Shown here: positions 1 through 8,628 of the stretch, piece by piece
Position numbering within the stretch: the first letter of the stretch is position 1
Layout of the letters: each line of letters starts with the position of its first letter
Source: Bog-473 sp963824195
GTDB lineage: Bacteria; Actinomycetota; Acidimicrobiia; Acidimicrobiales; RAAP-2
NCBI GenBank assembly: GCA_963824195.1
Contig: CAWGOJ010000012.1
Span: 55,683-119,682 of the forward strand
Direction: 5' to 3'
Length of the DNA: 64,000 bases
Notes under the pieces: model-generated
Database searches by the model: none
What the model saw: only the letters and a program-made list of their open reading frames with translations
Told to the model about the DNA's origin: nothing
Made by a program: the position numbers and the translations under genes

Positions 1-1221
1 GATCGCCCGCGCCCTGTGGTGCCGGCCGGCTCCGTCGCGCTCGCTAACGGCCACGCCGCCGTCTACCCGACGGCGTCGCCCGGAGGGTGGCACCTGGTCG
101 GCCGTACCGCCGTCACGCTCTTCTCCCCCGAAACGCCCCCGTACGCACTGCTGGCGCCGGGGGACAGGGTGCGCCTCACCCTCGCTGGCGCGGGTGACCC
201 GGTCGATCCCACACCGGTGCGGGCGCCGGCGTGGTCTCCTCCCGCGACGGCCCGGCTCGTCCTCGAGGTCGTCGCGCCGGGGCTGCGCGCCGTCGTGCAG
301 GACGGTGGGCGGAGGGGCGTGGCAGCAGTCGGGGTACCCGGCGCCGGACCGGCCGATCCGGTCTCCTTCACCCTGGCCAACCGGCTGGTCGGCAACGCGG
401 ACGACGCCGGGACGATCGAGGTCACGGGCGGTGGGACGCTGCTGCGCGGCAGGGGGCCGTCCCATGTCGCCGTCGTCGGCGCCGACCCCGGGGTGCGCGT
501 CGACGGTGTGGAGGTCCCCGCAGGTCAGGTGCTGCCGCTCGCCGAGCGCCACGTGCTCGAGGTGGGCCCCCTTCGGGGTGGATGCCGCACCTACGTGTCG
601 GTCGCGGGTGGGCTCCTCGGACCTGGAGCCTTCGGGAGCAGCGCCAGCGACGAGCTGTGCCGTCTCGGTGCGGGGCCGCTCGCTGCGGGGCAGCCGCTCT
701 ACGCGGGCCCGTGGGCGCCGCCGCTGGGAGACCATGTCGCCTCGGGCGCGGCCAGCGACGTGGCGGCTGGCGGTGCTCCGCTCGAGCTTCGCGTCGTGCC
801 GGGCCCGCACCCCGAGCGGTTCGAGCCCACCGCCCTGGAGCGGCTGGCCGCAGTGGTGTTCGGCGTCGCAGGGGACAGCAACCGGGTCGGCATCAGGCTG
901 CGGGAGGAGAGCGGCGCGACGACACTGCGACGGCCCGAGGAGGGAAGTGAGCTCGACTCACAGGGCGTCGTCACCGGCGCGGTGCAGGTGCCGCCCGGGG
1001 GTGACCCGGTCATCCTCATGCCCGACCACGCCACGCTCGGGGGTTACCCCGTGGTGGCCGTGGTGGTCTCCGCCGACCACGGCTTGCTCGGCCAGTGCGC
1101 GCCGGGCACCCGTGTCCGCCTCGTCCCGATTGGCCATGACGAGGCGCGTGCGGCGCGGCAGGCCCGGTGGCGCGCCGTCGATGGCGCGATCATCGGCCAT
1201 TACCCCCTGTCGGCCGGGTGA
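1..1221 (+). CDS. 5-oxoprolinase subunit B-C fusion (PxpB/PxpC, KipI/KipA type), 5' truncated
   Basis: The reading frame is open from base 1, so the start lies outside the window. The first ~60 residues match the C-terminal end of the PxpB/KipI cyclophilin-like domain (VPAGSVALANGHAAVYPTAS, then GGWHLVGRT and PGDRVRLT). From about base 260 the chain continues as a PxpC/KipA domain (LEVVAPGLRAVVQDGGRRG, VGVPGAGPADP). In this family the two subunits, with PxpA, convert 5-oxoproline to glutamate using ATP; similar domains also occur in urea amidolyases. A fused B-C polypeptide is common in Actinobacteria. It converges on the TauE gene 6 bp downstream. The missing N-terminal part prevents a check of the full PxpB fold. 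Confidence 0.9.
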   Translation, partial: DRPRPVVPAGSVALANGHAAVYPTASPGGWHLVGRTAVTLFSPETPPYALLAPGDRVRLTLAGAGDPVDPTPVRAPAWSPPATARLVLEVVAPGLRAVVQDGGRRGVAAVGVPGAGPADPVSFTLANRLVGNADDAGTIEVTGGGTLLRGRGPSHVAVVGADPGVRVDGVEVPAGQVLPLAERHVLEVGPLRGGCRTYVSVAGGLLGPGAFGSSASDELCRLGAGPLAAGQPLYAGPWAPPLGDHVASGAASDVAAGGAPLELRVVPGPHPERFEPTALERLAAVVFGVAGDSNRVGIRLREESGATTLRRPEEGSELDSQGVVTGAVQVPPGGDPVILMPDHATLGGYPVVAVVVSADHGLLGQCAPGTRVRLVPIGHDEARAARQARWRAVDGAIIGHYPLSAG

Positions 1222-1227
1222 ACGGGA

Positions 1228-1977
1228 TCAGACCAGCAGCTTCACGGCCGTGCCGACGCCGATCACCACCACGACGACGCGGAGTGCCGGCGCGGGAAGG
1301 GCCAGGGCGACGCGGGCCCCGATGTAGCCCCCGACGAGGCTGCCCACGGCGAGAAGCCCGACCGCCTCCCACGCCAGGCCCCCGTGGATGATGAAGACCA
1401 CGGCGGCGATGCCGTTGACGATCATGGAGAGCACCGAGCGGAGACCGCTCGTGTGGGCGAGGGAGACGGGTAGTGCGAGGCCCAGCACCGCCAGGAACAT
1501 GACGCCCATGGCGGCGCCGAAGTAGCCGCCGTAGACGGAGGCGGCGAACACCCCCACCACCAGGAGCGCCGGCCGGGTACGGGGGTGGGTCGAGCCACGG
1601 TCGAGGGCTCGCCGCAGCGCGGGCTGGACGGCGAACAGCGCGGCGGCCCCCAAGACGAGCCAGGGGACCACGTCGTCGAAGGTCGCCGGGGACGTCGTGA
1701 GCAGCAGCAGCGCGCCGGCGACCCCGCCAGCGAGGGCGACGGGGGTGAGCCGGGCGAGCCGGTGCGCCTGGTCACCGATCTCGCGGCGGTATCCGGCGGC
1801 CGAGGCCAGATAGCCGGGCCAGATCCCGACCGTGTTGGTGATGTTCGCCGTGAGGGCCGGGTACCCGAGCGCGAGCAGGATCGGGAACGAGATCAGGCTG
1901 CCGCCGCCGGCCACGCCATTGAAGATGCCGGCGCCCACCCCAGCCAGGACGATCAGCACGACGTGGGACGCGGGCAT
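1228..1977 (-). CDS. TauE/SafE (DUF81) family membrane permease
   Basis: This is a hydrophobic protein of about 249 residues with roughly eight membrane segments. It has the glycine-rich first helix typical of TauE/SafE (GIFNGVAGGGSL) and a second repeat half with GAAMGVMFLAVLGLALP. Members export or import sulfur-containing organic anions or sulfite; the substrate here cannot be read from the sequence. I chose the ATG at 1977 because the protein then begins right at the first helix and has the normal family length. An upstream in-frame ATG at 2055 would add 26 non-conserved residues, and neither start has a strong ribosome site. It lies back to back with the 5-oxoprolinase gene. Confidence 0.88.
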   Translation of the reverse strand: MPASHVVLIVLAGVGAGIFNGVAGGGSLISFPILLALGYPALTANITNTVGIWPGYLASAAGYRREIGDQAHRLARLTPVALAGGVAGALLLLTTSPATFDDVVPWLVLGAAALFAVQPALRRALDRGSTHPRTRPALLVVGVFAASVYGGYFGAAMGVMFLAVLGLALPVSLAHTSGLRSVLSMIVNGIAAVVFIIHGGLAWEAVGLLAVGSLVGGYIGARVALALPAPALRVVVVVIGVGTAVKLLV

Positions 1978-2190
1978 GGAGGGCAACAGTACGGGACGGG
2001 CGGAGTTTCCCTCCCGTACGGGGACTGGAGCCGTGCACGGCATGGGCCCCTGCACGGGTGTCGACGTGCGACTTATTTCCCAGCCGGGCGCAAGATTCGC
2101 TGAACTCCCCCGTCTCTAGGCGCGCCAAGCGCGTAGCGTGCGGGGGCGCCGACCGCTGGCGTCGGCTCCCGACACACCAGAGGAGGTCCC

Positions 2191-2559
2191 ATGGTCAGGC
2201 TGACGTGCCTGCTGCGCCGCAAGGAGGGTCTCACCCCAGCAGAGTTCCACGCCCACTGGTGCGACGTCCACGGCCCACTGATCGCCGCCAGCCTCAGCGG
2301 GCGGCATGTCGTGCGCTACGAGCAGCACCCGCGTCCACTCGACGACTACGAGGGCGACGGCGACGGGGGGTTCGACGGGGTGACGGTGCAGTGGTTCGAG
2401 AGCATGGACACGTACCGGGCCCACATGGGAGAGCCGGACTTCCCCGACATCTGGGCCGACATCGAGCGCTTCCTCGACACCGATCGCCTGCATTTCATCG
2501 TCACCGAGCACCCTCGCGTGGTCATGGGTGACGACGCGGCCTCATTCCCCCTGGCCTGA
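2191..2559 (+). CDS. EthD-domain protein (dimeric alpha-beta barrel)
   Basis: This 122-residue protein begins MVRLTCLLRRKEGLTPAEF followed by HWCDVHGPL, the usual EthD signature. The family comprises small dimeric alpha-beta barrel proteins first seen in ether-degradation clusters and later in polyketide and catabolic loci; the reaction here is unknown. A clear ribosome site (AGAGGAGG) precedes the ATG by about seven bases. The last 18 bases overlap convergently with the end of the CYTH-CHAD gene on the other strand. No operon partner is visible. Confidence 0.85.
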   Translation: MVRLTCLLRRKEGLTPAEFHAHWCDVHGPLIAASLSGRHVVRYEQHPRPLDDYEGDGDGGFDGVTVQWFESMDTYRAHMGEPDFPDIWADIERFLDTDRLHFIVTEHPRVVMGDDAASFPLA

Positions 2560-4356
2560 TCGGGGCGGGGGCGCCAGGGCCGTGAGCCCCGGGCCCATGG
2601 CCGGATGCATCCGCGTCTGCCCGGTCGTGGTGTCGGTCGGTGCCCCTTCGGCGACGGGTCCGGGTACGGCGCGCAATGTGTGGCGGACGGGAGGTCGGGC
2701 CGCCTCCGCCTCGGCACGGCGCTGTTCCATGAGGTCGAGGAGGTCCCGCCACTCGCGCCCACCGATCCGGGACACCTCCTTGGGCAGGCGCCGGCGCAGC
2801 CGGTCCACTTCTCTCCGGTGCAGCTCCGCGATGCCCCCCATCACGAAGACCGTGGCGGCGGGGAGGTGGGCCCCGCCGGTGGCCAGGTCGGCCAGCCGGA
2901 TGGAGGCGACCTCGGCGTCCTGCATGAGCCCGAGTTGGTCCTGCAGCCCGGTCAGCTGGCGGACGAAACGTGAGGTGCGGCCCCCGTACACCTCGGAGCT
3001 GAACTCGAGCGCGTAGCGCAGCCGCTTGCAGCCGATGCGGAGGCGGTGAAAGTCCGAGACGACGCCTGATCTCTTGGCCCGCTTGGCGGCCTTGGCCACC
3101 TTGTCGTGGCGCGCCACGACAAGGTCGGGCATGCCGATCACGGCGGGAACCCTGGTCGCCAGCGAGCGGCGCGCCGGCCCTTGTTGCACCATGGCGGCCA
3201 ATCCCTTGGCCAAGCGCTCCCAGCGGACCGAGTCGAGGGCTCCCAGCATTTCAGCCCGCGCCGTGTCGCGTTCACGCTCGAGCAGCGCGGACAGCTCGGC
3301 CAGGGGGTCGTGGTCGTCCGGGCGCGCACCGGCGCTCCAGCCGGCCGTTGCGGCGGCCATTTCCGCCAAGCCCTCCTGCTGCACGTCGAGGTCGCGGACG
3401 GCGCCGAGCACGCGGCCCAGCCAACCGAGCTCCTCGCGGAACACCTGGGCCCGGACGGGAAGAACGTCGGAGAACAGTGCCAGCGCGGCCCGCAGGCGAC
3501 GGGTGGCGACCCGCATGTCGTGGAGCTCCTCGGCATCCTCACCGAGCCGCGTCCCCGGCTCCTTGTCGCGCAGCACGCCCAGCTGGCGGCGCAGGACCGC
3601 GTAGGCGAGCTCGCCCATGGTCGAGGACTCCGAGATGCCGGTGGGCCCGAGGTCGGGCCAGCCGGGGACCTCTTGACCCACGGCGAGAAGGCCGGCCTCG
3701 AACTTCGACAGGCGCGCCGGTTGGAGCCCGCACGACGCCCGCAGCTGGTCCACGATCGGCTCCAGGGCCTCGAGCCACTCGGGCCGCACCTCGACCTCCA
3801 CCCGCCGTAGCTGCATCGGTCGCTGGCCGCCACCGACGACGATCATGGTGTCGTCGAGCGCGACCTCAGCGGCGTCGACGCCACCGACGCGCAGCGCGAA
3901 GGGCCGGCGCCGTGTGCGGACCTGGAGCACTTCGCGCAGCCGACGTGAGCCGACGATGGCGCGCAGCCGGCGGCCGACCGCGCCCTCGGGGCCGAGCGCG
4001 GCGACGCCGGACGCAGGCAGGACCTCGGTCACCTCGAGACGCTGGCGCAGGCCGCTTCCCTCGGCGGGGTGACTGTCCTTGAGGGTGATCTCGTCGTGTC
4101 GGCCGCGGCGCCGGGTCCGGACGACGAAGCCGGCGCGGGCGATGCGCCAGTCGTCCGTGTCGATGTAGGAGTCGACCAGCCGGCGCGGGGTCCGCGCGAG
4201 CGCGGTGACGGTCCCGCCGTCACCCGTCTCGACCGCGATGGTGGGCAGTGCGGCGAGCCAACGCTCGACGGGCCGTAGGTCGAGGGCGTCGAACTGCCAC
4301 TCGATCTCGACGGGGTCCTGCTCGTCCCCCGGAGGTTCACCCCTGGAATCGGACAC
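2542..4356 (-). CDS. CYTH-CHAD domain protein (polyphosphate-related)
   Basis: The 604-residue protein has an N-terminal CYTH (triphosphate tunnel) domain at about residues 15-220 and a C-terminal CHAD helical domain at about 235-530 with the conserved histidines (ELHDMRVATRRLRAAL and FHRLRIGCKRLRYALE). CYTH enzymes hydrolyse triphosphates, and CHAD domains bind polyphosphate, so a role in polyphosphate metabolism is likely. The normally invariant ExExK strand reads E17-I-E-W-Q21, so the lysine is replaced by glutamine and catalysis may differ. The C-terminal ~70 residues are low in complexity. It is divergent from the Nudix gene, 107 bp apart. Confidence 0.92.
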   Translation of the reverse strand: MSDSRGEPPGDEQDPVEIEWQFDALDLRPVERWLAALPTIAVETGDGGTVTALARTPRRLVDSYIDTDDWRIARAGFVVRTRRRGRHDEITLKDSHPAEGSGLRQRLEVTEVLPASGVAALGPEGAVGRRLRAIVGSRRLREVLQVRTRRRPFALRVGGVDAAEVALDDTMIVVGGGQRPMQLRRVEVEVRPEWLEALEPIVDQLRASCGLQPARLSKFEAGLLAVGQEVPGWPDLGPTGISESSTMGELAYAVLRRQLGVLRDKEPGTRLGEDAEELHDMRVATRRLRAALALFSDVLPVRAQVFREELGWLGRVLGAVRDLDVQQEGLAEMAAATAGWSAGARPDDHDPLAELSALLERERDTARAEMLGALDSVRWERLAKGLAAMVQQGPARRSLATRVPAVIGMPDLVVARHDKVAKAAKRAKRSGVVSDFHRLRIGCKRLRYALEFSSEVYGGRTSRFVRQLTGLQDQLGLMQDAEVASIRLADLATGGAHLPAATVFVMGGIAELHRREVDRLRRRLPKEVSRIGGREWRDLLDLMEQRRAEAEAARPPVRHTLRAVPGPVAEGAPTDTTTGQTRMHPAMGPGLTALAPPPRSGQGE

Positions 4357-4463
4357 AGGAGCAGGCTACTGCGGGCCTCCGGCGCCGACGCCAGGGGGCA
4401 CCGCGATTGCCGTCATATGGCCTCAGCGCCGCAGTAGTCTGCAAGGTAGTGGCGCGACGAGCG

Positions 4464-4901
4464 ATGACCGCGGAACCCCCCTCGCCGACGGAGATCGTGC
4501 AGGCAGCCGGCGGCCTCGTCGTCCGCCGCCACAATGAGTCGCTCCAGATCGTCGTGGTGCACCGGCCGGTGCAGCAGGACTGGTCGTTCCCCAAGGGCAA
4601 GCTCGAGGCGGGGGAGACCTTCGAGTTGGCTGCCCTGCGCGAGGTGCGCGAGGAGACGGGAATGGCCTGCCGCCTCCTGCGGTTCATCGGCCACACCGAT
4701 TACCTGGACCGCAAGGGCCGGCCCAAGGCCGTGGCCTACTGGGTCATGGCGGCCGAATCGGGCTTCTTCACCCCCAACGAGGAGGTCGACGAGCTGCGCT
4801 GGCTCACCCTGGAGGGCGCGAGCGGCATGCTCTCCTACCTGCGTGACAAGGAGTTGGTGGCCGTACTGTTGGCAGCTGACCAGGTAGAACCCTTGATCTG
4901 A
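4464..4901 (+). CDS. Nudix hydrolase
   Basis: A 145-residue protein with a perfect Nudix box (G-x5-E-x7-REVREETGM) at about residues 45-67. Such enzymes cleave nucleoside diphosphates linked to another moiety. The segment AAGGLVVRRHNESLQIVVVHRP and the size resemble the Ap4A/8-oxo-dGTP (MutT/MazG-neighbour) branch found in actinobacteria. I chose the ATG at 4464 because homology begins shortly after it; a longer in-frame extension back to 4248 would overlap the divergent CYTH-CHAD gene. The 200 bp downstream gap before the next gene holds no recognisable feature. Confidence 0.9.
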   Translation: MTAEPPSPTEIVQAAGGLVVRRHNESLQIVVVHRPVQQDWSFPKGKLEAGETFELAALREVREETGMACRLLRFIGHTDYLDRKGRPKAVAYWVMAAESGFFTPNEEVDELRWLTLEGASGMLSYLRDKELVAVLLAADQVEPLI

Positions 4902-5101
4902 CCCCTTTCAAGTCTTCCGGAAAGATTTGATGTTTAGTGGTCCCCGGATCGGGAATAATGGGATGTAGCGATCTACCGCCTGATCGCACTGCCGGCGTTC
5001 GTGCCCCAGCCGAGAGCTCCAGGACCTATCGCCAAGGGCCCTGTGACAGCGCTTTGACGTGAATCGGCTGGGGCACCGTCGGCGCCTCTGTTTTGTGGGG
5101 T

Positions 5102-5782
5102 TCAGGCCTCGTCCGGCGGACTCTCGTGCACGATCACTCGACCCGTCGTCTCGCTGGGCGCAATGGCCATGAGGGCGTGGCGGTCGCCTCCAGCCCAGGC
5201 CTCGAGGTCGAGTGAGGACAGCCGCTGCACCTCCTCGGGGTCTTCGATGCGCCGGCAAGGGCCGGTGACCAGCACACTCCACCCTTCACTCAGTGATTCG
5301 TCGACCCGGTCGATCTCGAAGCCGACGGTTTCCCGGGAGCCGAGAGCGGATGCCTTGTCGTCGTCGGTGCTGAAGACGATCTGGTCCTCGGTGAACTCGA
5401 AGTTGACCGGCAATGCGACCGGCCCGCGTTCTGTCGAGTAGACGATGCGGCCGACCCCGCCGACCGAGAGATGTGTCCGGCACTGCTCGGGAATGAGTTC
5501 GTTGAGGGAGGCATGGGGCATTGCACGCGCATGTCCCTGGGGGCGGTCGGCCGATCCGCCCAGGAGCTCGAACGGGGTGGTGTCGAGGGCGAGCGCGATC
5601 AGCAGCAGGCTCCCGCCACTCAGGTTGGCGTCGGGACTCGACTCGAAGTAGGCGAGGTAGCCGGGATCGATCCCCGCCCGCGTTGCGAGCTCCTCCACGC
5701 TCATGCCGACCTCCTCGCGTCGCATGGCGATCCGTCGCGCCAGATCGGAGGTGTGCGGGGCGGGGGCCGGCGGTGTCGTCAT
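5102..5782 (-). CDS. XRE helix-turn-helix / pyridoxamine 5'-phosphate oxidase-like fusion
   Basis: The 226-residue protein fuses an N-terminal Cro/CI helix-turn-helix (about residues 12-75, with MSVEELATRAGIDPGYLAYF) to a flavin/F420-type split-barrel domain (about 90-215, with RIVYSTERGPVALPVNFEF). The architecture is frequent in Actinobacteria and suggests a regulator that senses a flavin, F420 or related cofactor, or a tethered oxidoreductase. DosR regulons contain stand-alone PPOX proteins such as Rv0080, so the nearby dormancy block is a fitting context, although no operator is seen directly upstream. The start at 5782 puts the HTH 10 residues in; an extension to 5902 would overlap the next gene. 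Confidence 0.88.
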   Translation of the reverse strand: MTTPPAPAPHTSDLARRIAMRREEVGMSVEELATRAGIDPGYLAYFESSPDANLSGGSLLLIALALDTTPFELLGGSADRPQGHARAMPHASLNELIPEQCRTHLSVGGVGRIVYSTERGPVALPVNFEFTEDQIVFSTDDDKASALGSRETVGFEIDRVDESLSEGWSVLVTGPCRRIEDPEEVQRLSSLDLEAWAGGDRHALMAIAPSETTGRVIVHESPPDEA

Positions 5783-5834
5783 CCGGTCATTCTGCCCGCG
5801 GCGGGGGTTCCCGCACAGGGCCGATTGTCCCGGC

Positions 5835-6845
5835 TCACACGACGAGGACGGCGGCGCCGTTGACGCGGTCACCCGCGAGATCGCGCAGTGCGGCGTCGGC
5901 ACGGTCCATGGGGTAGGGCGTGGCCGACACGCGCACCCCGATGCGTGCGGCCTCGGCGAGGAATGCCTCCCCGTCCTGGCGAGTGTTGGCGGTCACGCTC
6001 TGCAGGGTCCGTTCCTCGAAGAGATGCTCCTGGTAGTTGAGGACCGGGACGTCGCTGAGGTGGATGCCGGCGATGGCGAGCGTCCCACCCCGGTCGAGCG
6101 CGGCGAGCGCGGGCGGCACCAGTGTGCCGACGGGGGCGAACAGGATGGCCGAGTCCAGGGGCTCGGGGGGCTGGGCATCGGCGCCGCCGACGCTGGCGAC
6201 CCCCAGCTCGAGCGCAAGCGCCTGGGCCTCGGTCGACCGGGTCATCACGTGGACGCGGGCACCGTGGGCCAGCGCGACCTGCGCTGTGATGTGCGCAGAG
6301 CCCCCGAAGCCATAGATCCCGAGGCGACCCCCCTCGGGGAGGTTGGCCCGCAGCAACGCCCGGTAGCCGATGATCCCGGCGCACAGCAGGGGAGCGACCT
6401 CCTCGTCGCTGAATCCCTCGGGCAGCGCGTACGCGTACGCCTGATCGACCACGGCGTACTCGGCGTACCCCCCGTCGAGGTCCCAGCCGGTGAAGCGTGG
6501 GTCGATGCACAGGTTCTCGCGGCCGGACACGCAGAACCCGCACCGGCCGCATGTGTGGCCCAGCCAGGGCACCCCGATGCGGTCGCCCTCCTTCCACCGG
6601 GTGCTCCCGCTCCCGAGCGTGTCCACGACACCGACCACCTCGTGCCCGGGCGTGACGCGCGACCTGCGCTGTGCGAGGTCCCCCTCGGCGAGGTGGAGGT
6701 CGGTGCGGCACACGCCGCACACGCGTACGCGTAGGCGGACCTGGTCTGGCCCGGGCTCGGGGATGGCCTTCTCGATCTGGATCACGGGGCCGCCGTCGAC
6801 GGGGCCGGGCCGATCGACCACCCACGCCTTCATGAGGTCCGGCAT
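5835..6845 (-). CDS. Zinc-dependent alcohol dehydrogenase (AdhA/AdhP-like MDR family)
   Basis: This 336-residue medium-chain dehydrogenase has the catalytic zinc set C46 (GVCRTD) and H68-E69 (TPGHE), the structural zinc cysteines C99, C102, C105 and C113, and a Rossmann motif (GIYGFGGSA). It would oxidise alcohols or reduce aldehydes with NAD(P). It is read away from the GNAT-HDAC-USP operon, and the 113 bp between them hold a DosR-like operator at 6881-6896 that could serve either side. Fermentative alcohol dehydrogenases under DosR-type control would fit redox balance in hypoxia; that regulation is inferred. Confidence 0.92.
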   Translation of the reverse strand: MPDLMKAWVVDRPGPVDGGPVIQIEKAIPEPGPDQVRLRVRVCGVCRTDLHLAEGDLAQRRSRVTPGHEVVGVVDTLGSGSTRWKEGDRIGVPWLGHTCGRCGFCVSGRENLCIDPRFTGWDLDGGYAEYAVVDQAYAYALPEGFSDEEVAPLLCAGIIGYRALLRANLPEGGRLGIYGFGGSAHITAQVALAHGARVHVMTRSTEAQALALELGVASVGGADAQPPEPLDSAILFAPVGTLVPPALAALDRGGTLAIAGIHLSDVPVLNYQEHLFEERTLQSVTANTRQDGEAFLAEAARIGVRVSATPYPMDRADAALRDLAGDRVNGAAVLVV

Positions 6846-6880
6846 CGCGTCAGCGTAGGACGGACCCGGGCACCTGCCAA

Positions 6881-6896
6881 TGGACCTTTGGCCCTA
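6881..6896 (+). promoter_or_regulatory. DosR/DevR-like operator
   Basis: The sequence TGGACCTTTGGCCCTA fits GGGAC-N4-GGCCC with one mismatch. It sits 62 bp before the GNAT start and 35 bp before the start of the divergent alcohol dehydrogenase. It is one of seven similar sites in the 6.9-18 kb block, which also encodes a DosR-type regulator. Confidence 0.65.
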
Positions 6897-6958
6897 GGTG
6901 GAGCCCGCGAGGGGTGCGAGGCTGGACTCCTAGCATGGACGTGAACGAGGAGAGAACC

Positions 6959-7591
6959 ATGCCCGCCCAGTCGCCGTTCGTGGACGCCGCCGCGCCCGTA
7001 TCTCCGGCCGGGTACCCGCACGACCTCGAGCGCGTCGTGGCCGGTGACGCTGGGCTGCACTACCGCCTCCGGCCGATCCGGCCCGACGATGCCCCGCGCC
7101 TTGTCGAGTTCCACCGCCGGTTGTCGCCGCAGTCGGTGTACATGCGCTTCTTCACCTTCCACCCGACGCTCTCGGACGCGGAGGTGGCGCGCTTCACGAA
7201 CGTCGACTACGTGGACCGCCTGGCTCTGGTGGTCACGGTCGGCGACGGCCTCGTGGCGGTGGGCCGCTTCGACCGGCCGCCCGGGGAGACCGAGGCCGAG
7301 GTCGCATTCGTCGTCGCTGACGAGTTCCAGCACCACGGCATTGGGACACTCCTCCTCGACGAGCTGGCCCGGGCAGCCAGAGAGAGGGGCGTGGAGACCT
7401 TCAGGGCGGAGACGCTGGCCGAGAACAGTGCCATGCTCGATGTGTTTCGCCACGCTGGGTTCCCGGTCACGTCGAGCATCGAGTACGGGACGGTGACCCT
7501 GCGCTTCCCGATCGCGCTCACCGACGACTACGGGGCCGCGCTTGCCGGACGCGAAACGACACGATGGATCCCGCCGGAGGGAGCGGCGTGA
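6959..7591 (+). CDS. GNAT N-acetyltransferase (Pat-like, no cNMP domain)
   Basis: A 210-residue protein with a GNAT fold: the RPIRPDDAPRLVEFHRRLS start, SVYMRFFTFHPTLSDAEVARF, and the acetyl-CoA loop EFQHHGIGTLLLDELARAA at about 119-137. These features are shared with Pat-type lysine acetyltransferases. It lacks the cyclic-nucleotide domain of mycobacterial Pat. I chose ATG 6959 because GGAGAG lies eight bases upstream. Its stop overlaps the GTG start of the deacetylase gene (GTGA), and a USP follows, so acetylation and deacetylation of a stress protein is a natural hypothesis. A DosR-like operator lies 62 bp upstream. Confidence 0.88.
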   Translation: MPAQSPFVDAAAPVSPAGYPHDLERVVAGDAGLHYRLRPIRPDDAPRLVEFHRRLSPQSVYMRFFTFHPTLSDAEVARFTNVDYVDRLALVVTVGDGLVAVGRFDRPPGETEAEVAFVVADEFQHHGIGTLLLDELARAARERGVETFRAETLAENSAMLDVFRHAGFPVTSSIEYGTVTLRFPIALTDDYGAALAGRETTRWIPPEGAA

Positions 7592-8628
7592 CGACCCTCG
7601 TCGTCGCCGGGCCGACCGGCATCGCGGAGCACGACGGCGGCAGGTACCACCCTGAGCAGCCATCGCGCCTGTTCGCCGTCATGGACGGGGTGCGCGCCCT
7701 CGGCCTTGAGGACGAGGTCGTCTACCCCGCCATCTCCGAGGCATCGGTCGACCAGCTCTCCCGGGTGCATGCGCCGGCCTACCTCGCCGAGCTCGAGGCC
7801 TTCTGCAGCCGCGGTGGCGGCGACATCGATCCCGACACCTACGCTCGGCCCGATTCGTGGACCGCGGCCCGCCGTGCCGCGGGGGCCGGCCTGGCGGCGC
7901 TGGCCGCGTTGGAGGAGAGGAACGAGGGGATCGCCTTCGTACCCGTCCGGCCGCCGGGACACCACGCCACCGCTGACCGGGCGATGGGGTTCTGCCTCGT
8001 GAACAACGTGGCTGTCGCAGCGGCGTCGCGCACCGCCCTGGGCGAGCGCGTGCTCATCGTCGATTGGGACGTGCATCACGGCAACGGCACCCAGGCGATC
8101 TTCTGGGACGATCCCGACGTGCTCTACGTCTCGACCCATCAGCACCCGCTGTTCCCGGGGACCGGGCGTCCCGACGAGGTCGGCGGTCCCGGCGCGCCCG
8201 GGCTCACCGTCAACCTGCCGCTCCCGGCCGGAGCGACCGGCGACGTGGTCCGTGCCGCCATCGACGAGGTGGCGCGTCCCACGATTGAGGAGTTCGCCCC
8301 CGACTGGGTGCTCGTCTCGTGCGGCTTCGACGCCCACCAGGCGGATCCGCTCGGCGAGCTCGAGCTCTCGAGCGGTGATTTCGCCGAGCTCGCCCGTGTG
8401 GTTTCGGAGTTCGCACCGCGTCCCGGTCGTCTCGCGCTCTTCCTGGAGGGCGGGTACAACCCGGCGTCGCTCGAGTCCTCGGTCGAGGCGACGCTCGGCG
8501 CACTGCTCGGCCGGCCGGCACACCCACCCGCTCCGACGCAGGGAGGCCCCGGGTTGTCGCAGCTGCGGGCCCACCGGACGGATCGGCTGCGCGCGGTCGA
8601 CCGGGTCCACATGGAGGTAGGGCCGTGA
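7588..8628 (+). CDS. Histone deacetylase-family (AcuC-like) protein deacetylase
   Basis: The 346-residue protein has the arginase-fold deacetylase motifs in order: RYHPEQPSR, RPPGHHA (H125-H126), the zinc ligands D161 and H163 in VDWDVHHGNGTQ, D248 in CGFDAHQADP, and LEGGYN. It should remove acetyl groups from lysines or small amides using zinc. The GTG at 7588 has GGAGG seven bases upstream and overlaps the GNAT stop by four bases, so it is preferred over the ATG at 7564. Its own stop overlaps the USP start by four bases. Three genes are therefore translationally coupled. Confidence 0.92.
   Translation: MTTLVVAGPTGIAEHDGGRYHPEQPSRLFAVMDGVRALGLEDEVVYPAISEASVDQLSRVHAPAYLAELEAFCSRGGGDIDPDTYARPDSWTAARRAAGAGLAALAALEERNEGIAFVPVRPPGHHATADRAMGFCLVNNVAVAAASRTALGERVLIVDWDVHHGNGTQAIFWDDPDVLYVSTHQHPLFPGTGRPDEVGGPGAPGLTVNLPLPAGATGDVVRAAIDEVARPTIEEFAPDWVLVSCGFDAHQADPLGELELSSGDFAELARVVSEFAPRPGRLALFLEGGYNPASLESSVEATLGALLGRPAHPPAPTQGGPGLSQLRAHRTDRLRAVDRVHMEVGP

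Noticed and set aside
5021..5033. AGGACCTATCGCC as a further DosR-like site
   Set aside because: The right half does not match GGCCC or GTCCC and no start codon follows at the usual distance.
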